Positions 51,420-60,971 of a stretch of DNA of 64,000 nt are shown piece after piece. The stretch covers positions 220,643-284,642 of the forward strand of contig CAVPUV010000052.1 of the NCBI GenBank assembly GCA_963708905.1, read 5' to 3'. The position numbers and the translations under genes are program-made. The stretch's first letter is position 1; every line of letters begins with the position of its first letter. Source of the DNA: SHZL01 sp963708905. Its GTDB lineage: Bacteria > Pseudomonadota > Gammaproteobacteria > Xanthomonadales > SZUA-36. The notes below the pieces were generated by a model. That model saw only the letters and a program-made list of their open reading frames with translations. It searched no databases and was not told where the DNA came from.

Positions 51420-53789
51420 GTGAACGAGAGCATGCATGCTACCAAGCGCAACCAGCTGTTTGCCTGGCTGGGGAATCTGTTATTCGACCATCGCAAACTG
51501 GTACTTGCGATTGTCTTTCTCGTAACCGTATTTTTCGCCTACCAGATCCCCTCGGTGAAAATGCTGTCGGATTTTGCCAGTCTGCTGCCGCAAGAACACC
51601 CGTATATCCAGTTGCACAATAGTATTCGCGACACATTTGGCGGCGCCAACATCATTAATCTGTCGGTGGAAGTGAAGCAAGGCACGATTTTCACCAACGA
51701 AACACTGGCGCGAATTCACCGCATTACCCAATCAGTCGATGAAGTCAGCAATATAAACCACAACCTGGTTACCAGTCTGACGCATAGAAACACACGGAAG
51801 ATTTACATGACTTCCGGAGGCGCAATTCAGTCACAGCCGTACTACGATCCGCAAAAAGAAAAGTACAGCGAGGCTGAACTTGCGGCCATGCAAAGCGATG
51901 TGCAGTCGAATCCGCGCGTCTATGGTTTGCTGGTTTCGCCGGATATGAAATCCGCCTTGATCAAGGGTACCCTCAATGAGGGCGCGCTGCGCTATCGAGA
52001 GGTATTCGAGGAAATACAGACCATACGCGAACGGGAAGCAGCGGATGATGTAAACATTTACGCCACAGGAAATCCGATGCTGGTGGGCTGGATTGATTCC
52101 TACAGTAATCAGATTCTGCAGATATTCCTCTATACCATCCTTATCGTGCTCTTTATCCTGATTGTTTATTCACGGCGTCTCTACGGTATCGTTCTGCCTA
52201 TTTTGGGCATGGCCCTGACCAGCATCTGGGGCGTCGGCTTCATGGGTTTGTTCGGCTATAACCTCGACCCGCTGATGCTGGTTGTGCCGTTTCTTATTTC
52301 CGCGCGATCGCTGTCGCATGGTATTCAGAAGGTAGAGCGCTATTATCTGGAACTCGACCGTACCCACGACAAAATCTTGTCCGCGCGTAATACATTCAAC
52401 TCCCTGTTTCGGCCGGGGTCTCTGGCCATCGTCGCTGATGCCGCCGCACTGGCATTGATTGGCCTGGGTTCCGTGCCGATCAATGACAAGATGGCGGTTT
52501 ACGCATCGTTCTGGGCCTTATCCATGGTGGTTACCGTGCTCATCGTCATCCCGATGATGTTGTCTTTGTTGCCGCAGCCCAGACGAGTGGAGATAAAACG
52601 TACCGCGATAAAGAGCATTTTTCCCAAACTGGCGCTGGTGACGGGAACAGCGGCACGATCCCGTGCGGTTCTGTGGGGTTGCCTGCTGATTGCCTGCGTT
52701 GCAGCGTATTTCACTTCATGGGTTGAAATAGGTGAACCCGAACCGGGTTCGCCGCTGCTTTATCGTGACCATGATTACAATGTTTCTTCCGACGCCATCA
52801 ATCAGCGATTTCCAGGCTCCGAAGAGTTATTTGTTATTGCCAGGACCGATGAAAACGGCGGATTGAAGCGACCGGAAGTATTGAAGGCCTTGCGCGACTT
52901 TCAGGAATATATGCTGCTGGATGATTCTCTTGGCGGCGCCAAGGGAGTACCCAACCTGATCACCCAGGTCAATCAGATGACACGCAATGACGACCCGCGC
53001 TGGGCGATCGTGCCGAATAAAGCCAGTGATGCCGGTGGCTTGATGTATATGTACATGATGTCTGCTCCCATACCCGGGGCGCTGCTGGAGTTTATCGACA
53101 CCGACGAGCGTCTCGCCAACATGGTGTTTTACTACAAGGACCACACCGGTGAAACGATCCGCCGCGCCATCTATATGGCAGAGAAATGGATTGCGGATGT
53201 GGGTAGTCATGTAGAAGGCCTGCATATTGATCTGGCCGGCGGCCCCGTGGGCGTGACGGCTGCCATCGATCAGGAAGCCTATCAAACCAATCTGATTGTT
53301 GTTCCCGCCGTCCTGCTCCTGATTCTGATAGTCACCATGTGGTTTTACGGCTCATTGCATTCTGGCGTGATGATTCTGGCATCCATGGGCTTCGCGACCA
53401 TACTGGCCTATGCCAGCATGGGACTGCTCGGCCTGGGTCTCAATGTGAACACGGTACCGATGATTGCCGTGGGAATTGGCCTGGGCGTGGACTACGCCAT
53501 TTATATGATGGATCGCATCAAAGAAGAAATGCAGGTCGTTGATAACCTTCAAGAAGCAGTAAAACGCGCGGTGGGTACAACCGGGGTGGCAATCGCATTG
53601 ACGGCTTCCACGCTCATCGGCGGTATCATCATGTGGATCTGGATATCCCAACTGCGTTTTCAGGCCGATGCAGCGCGCTTGTTGATGATCATGCTGGTAT
53701 TGAATGCGTTTGCCGCGATGTTTCTGGTACCTGCCTGGGTGGATATTTTTAAACCGAAATTCATCATGCAGTCTCGCGAGAAGCGCTGA
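51420..53789 (+). CDS. RND-superfamily transporter (MMPL/HAE3-like)
   Basis: 789 residues, two halves each with a large periplasmic loop and a helix bundle, as in HAE3/MMPL transporters. Helix-rich blocks around residues 25-45, 220-400 and 640-780; VPMIAVGIGLGVDYAIYMMDRI and the first-half VPFLISARSLSHGIQ mark the conserved proton-relay helices. Start GTG 51420 has TGAGG upstream; ATG 51432 is an alternative. Last of four genes of the DUF1302-DUF1329-YCF48-RND module and probably its energised component. Confidence 0.9.
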   Translation: MNESMHATKRNQLFAWLGNLLFDHRKLVLAIVFLVTVFFAYQIPSVKMLSDFASLLPQEHPYIQLHNSIRDTFGGANIINLSVEVKQGTIFTNETLARIHRITQSVDEVSNINHNLVTSLTHRNTRKIYMTSGGAIQSQPYYDPQKEKYSEAELAAMQSDVQSNPRVYGLLVSPDMKSALIKGTLNEGALRYREVFEEIQTIREREAADDVNIYATGNPMLVGWIDSYSNQILQIFLYTILIVLFILIVYSRRLYGIVLPILGMALTSIWGVGFMGLFGYNLDPLMLVVPFLISARSLSHGIQKVERYYLELDRTHDKILSARNTFNSLFRPGSLAIVADAAALALIGLGSVPINDKMAVYASFWALSMVVTVLIVIPMMLSLLPQPRRVEIKRTAIKSIFPKLALVTGTAARSRAVLWGCLLIACVAAYFTSWVEIGEPEPGSPLLYRDHDYNVSSDAINQRFPGSEELFVIARTDENGGLKRPEVLKALRDFQEYMLLDDSLGGAKGVPNLITQVNQMTRNDDPRWAIVPNKASDAGGLMYMYMMSAPIPGALLEFIDTDERLANMVFYYKDHTGETIRRAIYMAEKWIADVGSHVEGLHIDLAGGPVGVTAAIDQEAYQTNLIVVPAVLLLILIVTMWFYGSLHSGVMILASMGFATILAYASMGLLGLGLNVNTVPMIAVGIGLGVDYAIYMMDRIKEEMQVVDNLQEAVKRAVGTTGVAIALTASTLIGGIIMWIWISQLRFQADAARLLMIMLVLNAFAAMFLVPAWVDIFKPKFIMQSREKR

Positions 53790-53824
53790 CCAGGAATCCA
53801 TAATATCTATTTTTTTATTATGCG

Positions 53825-53830
53825 TATAAT
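53825..53830 (+). promoter_or_regulatory. Possible -10 element upstream of the sdh cluster
   Basis: TATAAT lies in a very AT-rich stretch (53801-53850) within the 261-base gap before the DUF1674 gene. No convincing -35 is seen, and a second TATATTA follows. No other feature is apparent in the gap. Confidence 0.3.
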
Positions 53831-54050
53831 GTATATTATGTTAAATAGTGTCAATGCCCCGCTTTGAAATGCCCGCCATATTGTTTCAGCAAAAAAAGCA
53901 CATGAACCGCATGCCGAATCAGTCAGTCGGCAGCCGGGGTGTACTGCTGCCGCAAACGCTCATATTATTTCTTGCCCTGCATCATGTTACGGTGCAACAA
54001 TGTGACATAAAGTAACAGCATCAGACTGCTGCAGTTGATCGAACACCACG

Positions 54051-54212
54051 ATGATAACCAACAACAATTCAAGCCCCCAACACCCCCCTGCCGGCGGGAA
54101 CCCTGAAACGCCCGAAACGCGGTCCAAACCCAAAGAAATCGGCGGCCCGAAAGGACCGGAACCGACTCGTTTTGGCGACTGGGAATGCCGCGGCCGCTGC
54201 AGTGATTTCTGA
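54051..54212 (+). CDS. DUF1674/SDHAF4-type succinate dehydrogenase assembly factor
   Basis: 53-residue protein with a polar N-terminus (NNNSSPQHPPAGGNPET) and the DUF1674 core EIGGPKGPEPTRFGDWECRGRCSDF, given here over positions 54138-54209. The SDHAF4 family binds free flavinylated SdhA and promotes its assembly with SdhB. It stands alone 125 nt before sdhC, an informative location. ATG 54051 is the only clear start. Confidence 0.9.
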   Translation: MITNNNSSPQHPPAGGNPETPETRSKPKEIGGPKGPEPTRFGDWECRGRCSDF

Positions 54213-54337
54213 GTTCTGCATGGACATTCAAAGGTCCGGGGGTTACCCGTTTCCTGTTTGATACGGCTTGAAACAAAGCTTGTTCAGTTAACCACCCATT
54301 TGATGCCATCATCACAACCCTATCGCGAGATATTGCC

Positions 54338-54736
54338 ATGACCATGAATGAGCGACCGCTGTCCCCTCATTTGCAGATCTACAAGCTCGAATTACCCATG
54401 GTGCTTTCCGGACTGCACCGGATTACGGGTATTGCCCTGTCACTTGGGAGCCTGCTGCTGGTCGGCTGGATCGTGAGTGCGGCGCACTCTGCCGAAGCCT
54501 TTGCCAGCATGAGCCGTTTTCTCGGTGGGTTCATCGGCCAGTTCTTGCTCTTCGGCTGGTCTTTTTCCCTCATCTACCATTCAGTGAACGGCGTCCGCCA
54601 CCTGATCTGGGATACCGGCAGGCTGCTCGAGATCAAGCAGATTCATAGCAGCGGCAAAATCGTGCTGGCCCTCAGTATTGCCCTCACCCTGCTTGTCTGG
54701 GTGCTTGGCGGGGGCTTCCCGGGAGGTGGCGTATGA
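54338..54736 (+). CDS. sdhC: Succinate dehydrogenase cytochrome b556 subunit
   Basis: Membrane anchor that binds heme b and quinone. 132 residues with three helices. RPLSPHLQIYKLELPMVLSGLHRITGIAL is the SdhC signature (quinone-side Ser and Arg in the SGLHRITG region), and heme ligand H lies in SLIYHSVNGVRHLIWD. Two adjacent ATGs (54338, 54344) could serve. Stop overlaps sdhD. Confidence 0.93.
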   Translation: MTMNERPLSPHLQIYKLELPMVLSGLHRITGIALSLGSLLLVGWIVSAAHSAEAFASMSRFLGGFIGQFLLFGWSFSLIYHSVNGVRHLIWDTGRLLEIKQIHSSGKIVLALSIALTLLVWVLGGGFPGGGV

Positions 54737-55113
54737 GATATCGCACCCCGATTTCTGTTGCTCGCGGACTTGGCTCCTCCAAGAACGGCCTGGGTCATTG
54801 GTGGATGCAACGCTTGACGGCCATAGGGCTGGTGCCGCTGGTGTTGTGGTTTGTGGTTTCCATCATTTCTCTGTCCGGTCAAAGTCACGACCAGGTTGTA
54901 ACCTGGTTGCGCTCACTGCCACACAGTGTCTCGCTCAGTATTTTTCTGATCATCTCGCTCTACCATGCGAACCTGGGGCTGCAGGCAATTTTTGAAGACT
55001 ACATACAGGCACGATGGCTGCAATTGAGCGCGCGTATCGTTGCAGCATTTGCGGCTGTACTGGCGGGATTCGCAGGCGTTTTCTCCCTTCTGGGACTGGC
55101 ATTCGGAGGCTAA
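54733..55113 (+). CDS. sdhD: Succinate dehydrogenase hydrophobic anchor subunit
   Basis: 126 residues, three helices. Begins RYRTPISVARGLGSSKNGLGHWWMQRLTAIGL, typical of SdhD in proteobacteria. The heme-side His is in SLYHANLGLQAIFEDYI. The start overlaps the sdhC stop (ATGA). Confidence 0.92.
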   Translation: MRYRTPISVARGLGSSKNGLGHWWMQRLTAIGLVPLVLWFVVSIISLSGQSHDQVVTWLRSLPHSVSLSIFLIISLYHANLGLQAIFEDYIQARWLQLSARIVAAFAAVLAGFAGVFSLLGLAFGG

Positions 55114-55120
55114 AAAAATA

Positions 55121-56914
55121 GTGAGCCAAGCATACGAGATAGTGGAGCACCGATACGACGTTGTGGTGCTGGGTGCCGGTGGAGCCGGCCTTCGAGCCAC
55201 CTTCGGCATGGCCGAACAAGGGCTGCGGACGGCCTGCATCAGCAAGGTATTTCCCACCCGCAGCCATACCGTGGCTGCACAGGGTGGAATTGCCGCCTCC
55301 CTGGGCAACATGGGCGAGGACAGCTGGCAATGGCACATGTACGATACTGTGAAGGGATCCGATTGGCTGGGAGACCAGGACGCCATTGAATATATGTGCC
55401 GGGAAGCCTCCCAGGCTGTATATGAACTCGAACACGCGGGTCTGCCCTTTTCCCGCACTGAAGACGGACGGATATACCAGCGGCCATTTGGCGGCCACAT
55501 GAGCAATTTCGGTGAAACACCCGTGCCGCGGGCTTGCGCGGCGGCGGACCGCACCGGCCACGCCATGCTCCACACTCTGTATCAACAGGCATTGAAGCAC
55601 AAGGCGGAATTCTTCGTCGAGTTCTTCGCCCTGGATCTGATCATGGACGATGAGGGTGTTTGCCGTGGCCTGTTGGCCTGGGATCTGAATAATGGCAAAT
55701 TGCACCGCTTTCAGGCACACATGGTGGTGCTGGCCAGCGGTGGTTATGGACGCTCCTACTTTTCCTGTACCTCGGCCCACATCTGCACCGGTGACGGTCA
55801 CGGAATGATCGCCCGCGCCGGCTTGCCATTGCAGGATATGGAATTCATGCAGTTTCACCCCACCGGGGTGTATGGCGCCGGGATGCTCATTACCGAGGGA
55901 GTACGCGGCGAAGGTGGTTACCTGACCAACTCCGAGGGCGAGCGCTTCATGGAGCGCTACGCGCCCAATGCCAAGGATCTCGCTTCCCGCGACGTGGTCA
56001 GCCGGGCCATGACCATCGAGATCAACGAAGGCCGTGGCGTTGGCCCCGAAAAAGACCACATTCACTTGCACCTCGAACACCTGGGTGCCGATGTAATCTA
56101 CGAACGGCTGCCAGGGATCGCGGAAACTTCGAAGATATTTGCCGATGTGGATGTAACACGCCAACCCATTCCGGTGTTGCCCACGGCCCATTATTGTATG
56201 GGTGGAATCCCGACCAACTACAGGGCGGAGGTATTGCGCCCTACCGTGGAACATCCGGATGCAGTTGCCCCCGGACTGATGGCCATCGGTGAGGCCGCCT
56301 GCGTTTCCGTGCATGGTGCCAACCGTCTTGGCTGCAACTCGCTGCTGGATCTCGTTGTTTTTGGCCGCGCCGCCGCTTTGCGTTGCGGTGAGATCCTGCA
56401 GCCGGATACACCCCACAAACCGCTGCCGGGCAAAGCACTCGAACCGGCGATTGATCACTTTGATCGTATCCGCCATGCCAAGGGCGACATCAACACCTCG
56501 CAGCTGAGGTTGAGCATGCAACGCACCATGCAACGCCATGCCGCTGTCTTCCGTACCGAGGAGACCCTGCGCGAGGGAGAGCAGTTGATCAATCAATGCG
56601 GCGCCAGCTTTGGAAATATCAAGGTCAGAGACCAGGGCATGATCTGGAATTCAGACCTCGCGGAAACCCTGGAACTGGAAAACCTGCTGGTGTGCTCTTC
56701 GGCGCTGATTACCGCAGCACTGAACCGCAAGGAAAGCCGTGGCGCGCATGCCCGGGAGGATTTCAGCGAACGCGACGACGTCAACTGGATGAAACACACC
56801 CTGTCATGGCCGTGCCAGACTGGCACATCTCCGGAGCTCAGCTACCGGCCGGTGCATAATTACACCCTTACGGACGAAATCGACTACATCAAACCAAAAA
56901 AACGCGTTTATTGA
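55121..56914 (+). CDS. sdhA: Succinate dehydrogenase flavoprotein subunit
   Basis: FAD subunit that oxidises succinate to fumarate in the TCA cycle and complex II. 597 residues from GTG 55121 (GGAGG 12 nt upstream; the frame extends back into sdhD). FAD-binding YDVVVLGAGGAGLRA, the covalent-flavin His in RSHTVAAQGG, the substrate site FMQFHPTGV and EACVSVHGANRLGCNSLLDLVVFGRAA are intact. Confidence 0.96.
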   Translation: MSQAYEIVEHRYDVVVLGAGGAGLRATFGMAEQGLRTACISKVFPTRSHTVAAQGGIAASLGNMGEDSWQWHMYDTVKGSDWLGDQDAIEYMCREASQAVYELEHAGLPFSRTEDGRIYQRPFGGHMSNFGETPVPRACAAADRTGHAMLHTLYQQALKHKAEFFVEFFALDLIMDDEGVCRGLLAWDLNNGKLHRFQAHMVVLASGGYGRSYFSCTSAHICTGDGHGMIARAGLPLQDMEFMQFHPTGVYGAGMLITEGVRGEGGYLTNSEGERFMERYAPNAKDLASRDVVSRAMTIEINEGRGVGPEKDHIHLHLEHLGADVIYERLPGIAETSKIFADVDVTRQPIPVLPTAHYCMGGIPTNYRAEVLRPTVEHPDAVAPGLMAIGEAACVSVHGANRLGCNSLLDLVVFGRAAALRCGEILQPDTPHKPLPGKALEPAIDHFDRIRHAKGDINTSQLRLSMQRTMQRHAAVFRTEETLREGEQLINQCGASFGNIKVRDQGMIWNSDLAETLELENLLVCSSALITAALNRKESRGAHAREDFSERDDVNWMKHTLSWPCQTGTSPELSYRPVHNYTLTDEIDYIKPKKRVY

Positions 56915-56930
56915 GAGGCTAGAAATCCAA

Positions 56931-57713
56931 ATGATTAAATTTTCGCTTCCGTTGAATTCCCGCGTAGTCAAAGGCAGGAACTGGCCAGCCGCGGAAGGCA
57001 GCACTAATGTGCGCAAGTTCAACATTTACCGTTGGGATCCGGACACCACCGACCAACCCCGGATCGACAGCTACGAAGTGGACATGGATAACTGTGGCCC
57101 GATGTTGCTGCATGCACTGATCAAGATCAAGGATGAAATCGATCAGACATTGACTTTCAGACGCTCGTGCCGTGAAGGGATTTGCGGTTCATGCGCGATG
57201 AATATCAACGGCACCAATACGCTTGCCTGCACCCAGAACATGAGTGACTTACCCGCTGGTGATGTCACCATCTATCCCCTGCCGCACATGCAGGTGGTGA
57301 AAGACCTGGTGCCGGACATGACCCACTTCTACGCTCAGTACGCCTCCATCGAACCCTGGATCAAGACTGAATCGCCGCAGCCGGATAAGGAACGTCTGCA
57401 ATCACCGGAAGATCGGAAAAAACTCGATGGCCTTTATGAATGCATCCTCTGCGCCTGCTGTTCAACTTCCTGTCCGAGTTACTGGTGGAATGGTGAACGT
57501 TATCTGGGTCCAGCGATTTTACTGCAGGCATACCGCTGGCTGGTGGACAGCCGGGACGAAGCAGCCGGGGAGCGTCTCGACGACGTGGACGATCCCTATC
57601 GTTTGTTTCGTTGCGATACCATTCTCAATTGCACACGGGTCTGTCCCAAGGGACTGAATCCCGCGAAATCCATCGTTGAAATCAAAAAACTGCTGCTGGA
57701 ACGCGAGATTTGA
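56931..57713 (+). CDS. sdhB: Succinate dehydrogenase iron-sulfur subunit
   Basis: 260 residues. [2Fe-2S] ligands in SCREGICGSCAMNING, then [4Fe-4S] and [3Fe-4S] ligands in CILCACCSTSCPSYWWN and CTRVCPKGLNPAK. Carries electrons from FAD to quinone. It has a slightly extended N-terminus (RNWPAAEGSTNVRKF). Confidence 0.96.
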   Translation: MIKFSLPLNSRVVKGRNWPAAEGSTNVRKFNIYRWDPDTTDQPRIDSYEVDMDNCGPMLLHALIKIKDEIDQTLTFRRSCREGICGSCAMNINGTNTLACTQNMSDLPAGDVTIYPLPHMQVVKDLVPDMTHFYAQYASIEPWIKTESPQPDKERLQSPEDRKKLDGLYECILCACCSTSCPSYWWNGERYLGPAILLQAYRWLVDSRDEAAGERLDDVDDPYRLFRCDTILNCTRVCPKGLNPAKSIVEIKKLLLEREI

Positions 57714-57736
57714 CGACAAACTCAAATGAGGCAGTC

Positions 57737-58009
57737 ATGTCAGAACATGGTCCCAGGCTCGGCCGTCTGCGCTGGCGTAGCCGGCGCGGCATGAAAGAGC
57801 TGGACGCGCTGTTTGAGAACTATTTCAATGGCAGTGATCTGTCACACTGTGACGAAACATCAATCACGGCCCTTGAACGCCTGATGGATTGCCAGGACAC
57901 CGACTTACTGGACTGGCTACTCGGCCACTCGATACCGCAAGACGTGCAACTGCAGCAGGTTGTCAAGAACATTCGCGAAACCCGGGTTGGTATAAAGGGA
58001 ACAGCGTAA
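57737..58009 (+). CDS. sdhE: Succinate dehydrogenase assembly factor SdhE (YgfY)
   Basis: 90-residue protein that promotes covalent FAD attachment to SdhA. The conserved RGMKELD motif (residues 17-23, with functional Gly and Glu) is present, then LFENYFNGS, the alpha-helical body and CQDTDLLDWLLG. ATG 57737 has GAGG upstream. Its TAA overlaps the hyfB ATG (TAATG), joining the sdh and hyf gene sets. Confidence 0.92.
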   Translation: MSEHGPRLGRLRWRSRRGMKELDALFENYFNGSDLSHCDETSITALERLMDCQDTDLLDWLLGHSIPQDVQLQQVVKNIRETRVGIKGTA

Positions 58010-60021
58010 TGCATGTTGATGCCGTGCTTTGGTGTGTTGCCGGGCTGCTCTGCAGCGGGGTACTTTCACTTGTACTGAAGCGCGCTTCTTATATTTCCCG
58101 GATCACCTACCTTGCCAGCATGGTGGTATGCAGTTTCGCTCTTATCACTGCATTAACCAGCCTGGTCACGGCTGGCGACGGTGTGGAGACTCTGACGCTT
58201 CCGCTTGGTTTACCCTGGCTGGGAACGCATTTTCGCATCGATGCGCTTGCCGCGTTCTTTCTCATTGTCGTTAACCTGGGTGGAGCAACAGCCAGTCTCT
58301 ATGGACTGGGCTATGGTCGGCATGAGACCGCACCACACAGAATCCTGCCCTTCTTCCCGGCGTTTCTGGCCGGTATGAATATGGTGGTGCTGGCGGACGA
58401 TGCCTTTACCTTCCTGTTGTCGTGGGAATTTATGTCGCTCACTTCCTGGGCGCTGGTGATGGCGCATCACCAGGAACGAGACAATGTTAAAGCTGGTTAC
58501 GTTTATCTGGTGATGGCCAGCTTTGGTACTCTGGCGCTGTTGCTGGCATTCGGTTTGCTCGCAGGGCCTGCCGGCGCCTACGATTTTGCCGCAATACGCA
58601 CAGCGGAACATTCCACCACCATGCAAGCCTTGACTTTGGCTTTGGTGCTGCTCGGTGCCGGGTCGAAGGCTGGCCTCGTGCCGCTGCATGTCTGGCTGCC
58701 GCTGGCTCATCCGGCCGCTCCGAGCCATGTTTCAGCACTGATGAGCGGCGTTATGACGAAAGTTGCCGTGTACGGTTTTATTCGCATCATCTTTGACCTG
58801 GTGGGAGAGCCCAGCTGGTGGACCAGCATGGTCGTCCTCGCACTGGGCGGCATCACCGCCGTGCTCGGCGTGCTTTATGCGCTGATGCAGCACGACCTGA
58901 AACGCCTTCTGGCATATCACACCGTGGAAAATATCGGCATTATTTACATCGGCCTCGGGCTTGCTCTTGCGTTCCAGGCGAACGGCATGGCTTTGGCTGC
59001 CGCGCTCGCTTTGACCGCAGCTTTGTTTCACGTCTTCAATCACTCCCTGTTCAAGAGTCTGTTGTTCTTTGGCGCCGGCGCAGTTCTGAATGCTACGCAT
59101 GAGCGGGATATGGAAAAACTCGGCGGTCTCATCCATCGAATGCCCTACACCAGCTTTGCGTTTCTGGTGGGGTGTGTTGCCATCTCGGCGCTGCCGCCGT
59201 TGAACGGTTTCGTCTCTGAATGGCTGACGTTCCAGGCCATCCTGCAAAGCCCGCAAATTCCCCAGTGGGGCCTGAAGATCATGGTGCCGGCAGTCGGTGG
59301 CTTGCTGGCACTTTCTGCGGCTCTTGCGTCCGCCTGTTTCGTGAAGGCATTCGGCGTTACCTTTTTGGGGCGCCCGCGCACCACAGCGGCGGAGCAGGCG
59401 CGCGAAGTTGACCGTTTCTCCCTTGCTGCCATGTTCATTTTCGCCACGCTTTGTCTCGCCGCAGGTGTGCTGCCGGGCTATGTTATAGATAGCCTGTCTC
59501 CGGTAAGCCTGGCGTTGCTGAACGACCGCATGCCGGTCCAGGCCAGCATTTCCTGGTTGTCCATCGTCCCCATTGCCGCAAGCCGCAGCTCCTACAACGG
59601 GATACTGGTTCTTGGCTTTATTGCCTTTTCCGCCTGTCTCGCCGTTTACGTGATACATCGCTTTGCGTCGCATGCCCTGCGCCGCGCGCCGGCCTGGGAT
59701 TGCGGCCGCCCCGACGCCAGCCCGGCCACGCAATATACCGCCAGCAGTTTCGCGCAACCGATCCGGCGGGTGTTCGGAACTCTCGTGTTTCGTGCGCGGG
59801 AGCAGGTGGAAATGCCTGCCCCGGGCGACCTTCGGCCCGCACGCCTGCACGTCAGCTTGAGGGACCTCATCTGGGAATGTATCTACACGCCGATTGCCGC
59901 GGCGGTCAACTATGCCGCGGATCACCTTAATTACCTGCAATTCCAAACCATCCGGCGCTACCTGAGCTTCGTATTCTTTACCTTGATCACCCTGCTCTTG
60001 CTGCTAACCATATGGACATGA
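58009..60021 (+). CDS. hyfB: Hydrogenase-4/Ehr complex membrane subunit HyfB (NuoL/M/N-like)
   Basis: 670-residue antiporter-like subunit. About 14-16 helices; the antiporter motif LLSWEFMSLTSWALVMAHH, the lysine helix GSKAGLVPLHVWLPLAHPAAPSHVSALMSG, and ALMQHDLKRLLAYHTVENIGIIYIG match NuoL/M/N and HyfB/HycC. A charged C-terminal extension (DCGRPDASPATQYTASSFAQPIRRVFG) is characteristic of HyfB. Should pump ions as part of the complex encoded downstream. Confidence 0.93.
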   Translation: MHVDAVLWCVAGLLCSGVLSLVLKRASYISRITYLASMVVCSFALITALTSLVTAGDGVETLTLPLGLPWLGTHFRIDALAAFFLIVVNLGGATASLYGLGYGRHETAPHRILPFFPAFLAGMNMVVLADDAFTFLLSWEFMSLTSWALVMAHHQERDNVKAGYVYLVMASFGTLALLLAFGLLAGPAGAYDFAAIRTAEHSTTMQALTLALVLLGAGSKAGLVPLHVWLPLAHPAAPSHVSALMSGVMTKVAVYGFIRIIFDLVGEPSWWTSMVVLALGGITAVLGVLYALMQHDLKRLLAYHTVENIGIIYIGLGLALAFQANGMALAAALALTAALFHVFNHSLFKSLLFFGAGAVLNATHERDMEKLGGLIHRMPYTSFAFLVGCVAISALPPLNGFVSEWLTFQAILQSPQIPQWGLKIMVPAVGGLLALSAALASACFVKAFGVTFLGRPRTTAAEQAREVDRFSLAAMFIFATLCLAAGVLPGYVIDSLSPVSLALLNDRMPVQASISWLSIVPIAASRSSYNGILVLGFIAFSACLAVYVIHRFASHALRRAPAWDCGRPDASPATQYTASSFAQPIRRVFGTLVFRAREQVEMPAPGDLRPARLHVSLRDLIWECIYTPIAAAVNYAADHLNYLQFQTIRRYLSFVFFTLITLLLLLTIWT

Positions 60022-60968
60022 TTTACGGCCTTTTCGTACAGGGTGCACAGATGGCATTGGTGCTTCTTCTGGCCCCGCTGCTGAACGGTTTCGTGCGCAA
60101 AATGAAATCACGGCTGCTGCGACGACGCGGTGCCTCGGTATTTCAGCCCTATCGGGATTTGCTGCGCCTGATACGCAAGGAAGTCGTGCTGGCCGAGAAC
60201 GCTTCGTGGTTATTCCGTGTTATTCCGTACATCGTTTTCGCCACCACCTGGGTGGCGGCCGCGCTGGTGCCCACTTTTGCCACCGGTCTGATGTTCAACT
60301 GGACGGCGGATCTCATCGCCCTGATTGCCCTGCTCGGCAGCGCGCGCTTCTTTCTGGCCCTTGCCGGCATGGATGTTGGTACCAGTTTCGGGGGTATTGG
60401 TTCGAGCCGTGAGGTCATGATTGCTTCTCTGGCCGAGCCTGCCATGCTGCTGGTCGTTTTTACCTTGGCACTGGTCGCGGGTTCGACCCAGCTTTCTACA
60501 GTGGCCGCTTTCATGGCTTCTCCCGAAGTGGGTTTGCGCGTATCGCTGGCACTCGCGATGTTTGCCCTCATCATGGTCGCAATTGCAGAAAATTCACGCA
60601 TTCCGGTCGATAACCCGGCGACACATCTGGAACTCACCATGATCCACGAGGCCATGGTGCTGGAATATTCCGGGCGTCATCTGGCAATGATCGAGTTTGC
60701 CTCGTCACTCAAGCTTCTGCTCTATGCTTCCCTGATCTCCAGTTTGTTCGTGCCCTGGGGTCTGGCCAGCTCAGGGGCAGGACTGGCAGCATACGCCTTT
60801 GGCGTGATGGCCTATTTGGCCAAACTTGCCGTGGCCGGTTACCTGCTTGCGCTGTTCGAAACCGCTGTGGCCAAAATGCGTGTCTTCCGGGTTTCCGAGT
60901 TTCTGAGCGCCGCCCTGATGCTTGGCTTTCTTGCCGCCCTGCTGTTGTTCGTATCGCGAAGCCTCTAA
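60012..60968 (+). CDS. hyfC: Hydrogenase-4/Ehr complex subunit HyfC (NuoH-like)
   Basis: 318 residues, about eight helices. The NuoH/HycD signature RIPVDNPATHLELTMIHEAMVLEYSG is intact; near the N-terminus GASVFQPYRDLLRLIRKE and FGGIGSSREVMIASLAEPAML. Connects the peripheral arm to the ion-pumping subunits. Start overlaps hyfB by 10 nt. Confidence 0.93.
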   Translation: MDMIYGLFVQGAQMALVLLLAPLLNGFVRKMKSRLLRRRGASVFQPYRDLLRLIRKEVVLAENASWLFRVIPYIVFATTWVAAALVPTFATGLMFNWTADLIALIALLGSARFFLALAGMDVGTSFGGIGSSREVMIASLAEPAMLLVVFTLALVAGSTQLSTVAAFMASPEVGLRVSLALAMFALIMVAIAENSRIPVDNPATHLELTMIHEAMVLEYSGRHLAMIEFASSLKLLLYASLISSLFVPWGLASSGAGLAAYAFGVMAYLAKLAVAGYLLALFETAVAKMRVFRVSEFLSAALMLGFLAALLLFVSRSL

Positions 60969-60971
60969 GTT

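Noticed and set aside
54950..56596. 548-codon open frame on the minus strand
   Set aside because: It lies opposite sdhA, whose domains are complete. The translation has no recognisable domains and is a shadow caused by codon composition.
58732..59946. 404-codon open frame on the minus strand
   Set aside because: Antisense to hyfB; it is polar, low in hydrophobic order and has no family features.
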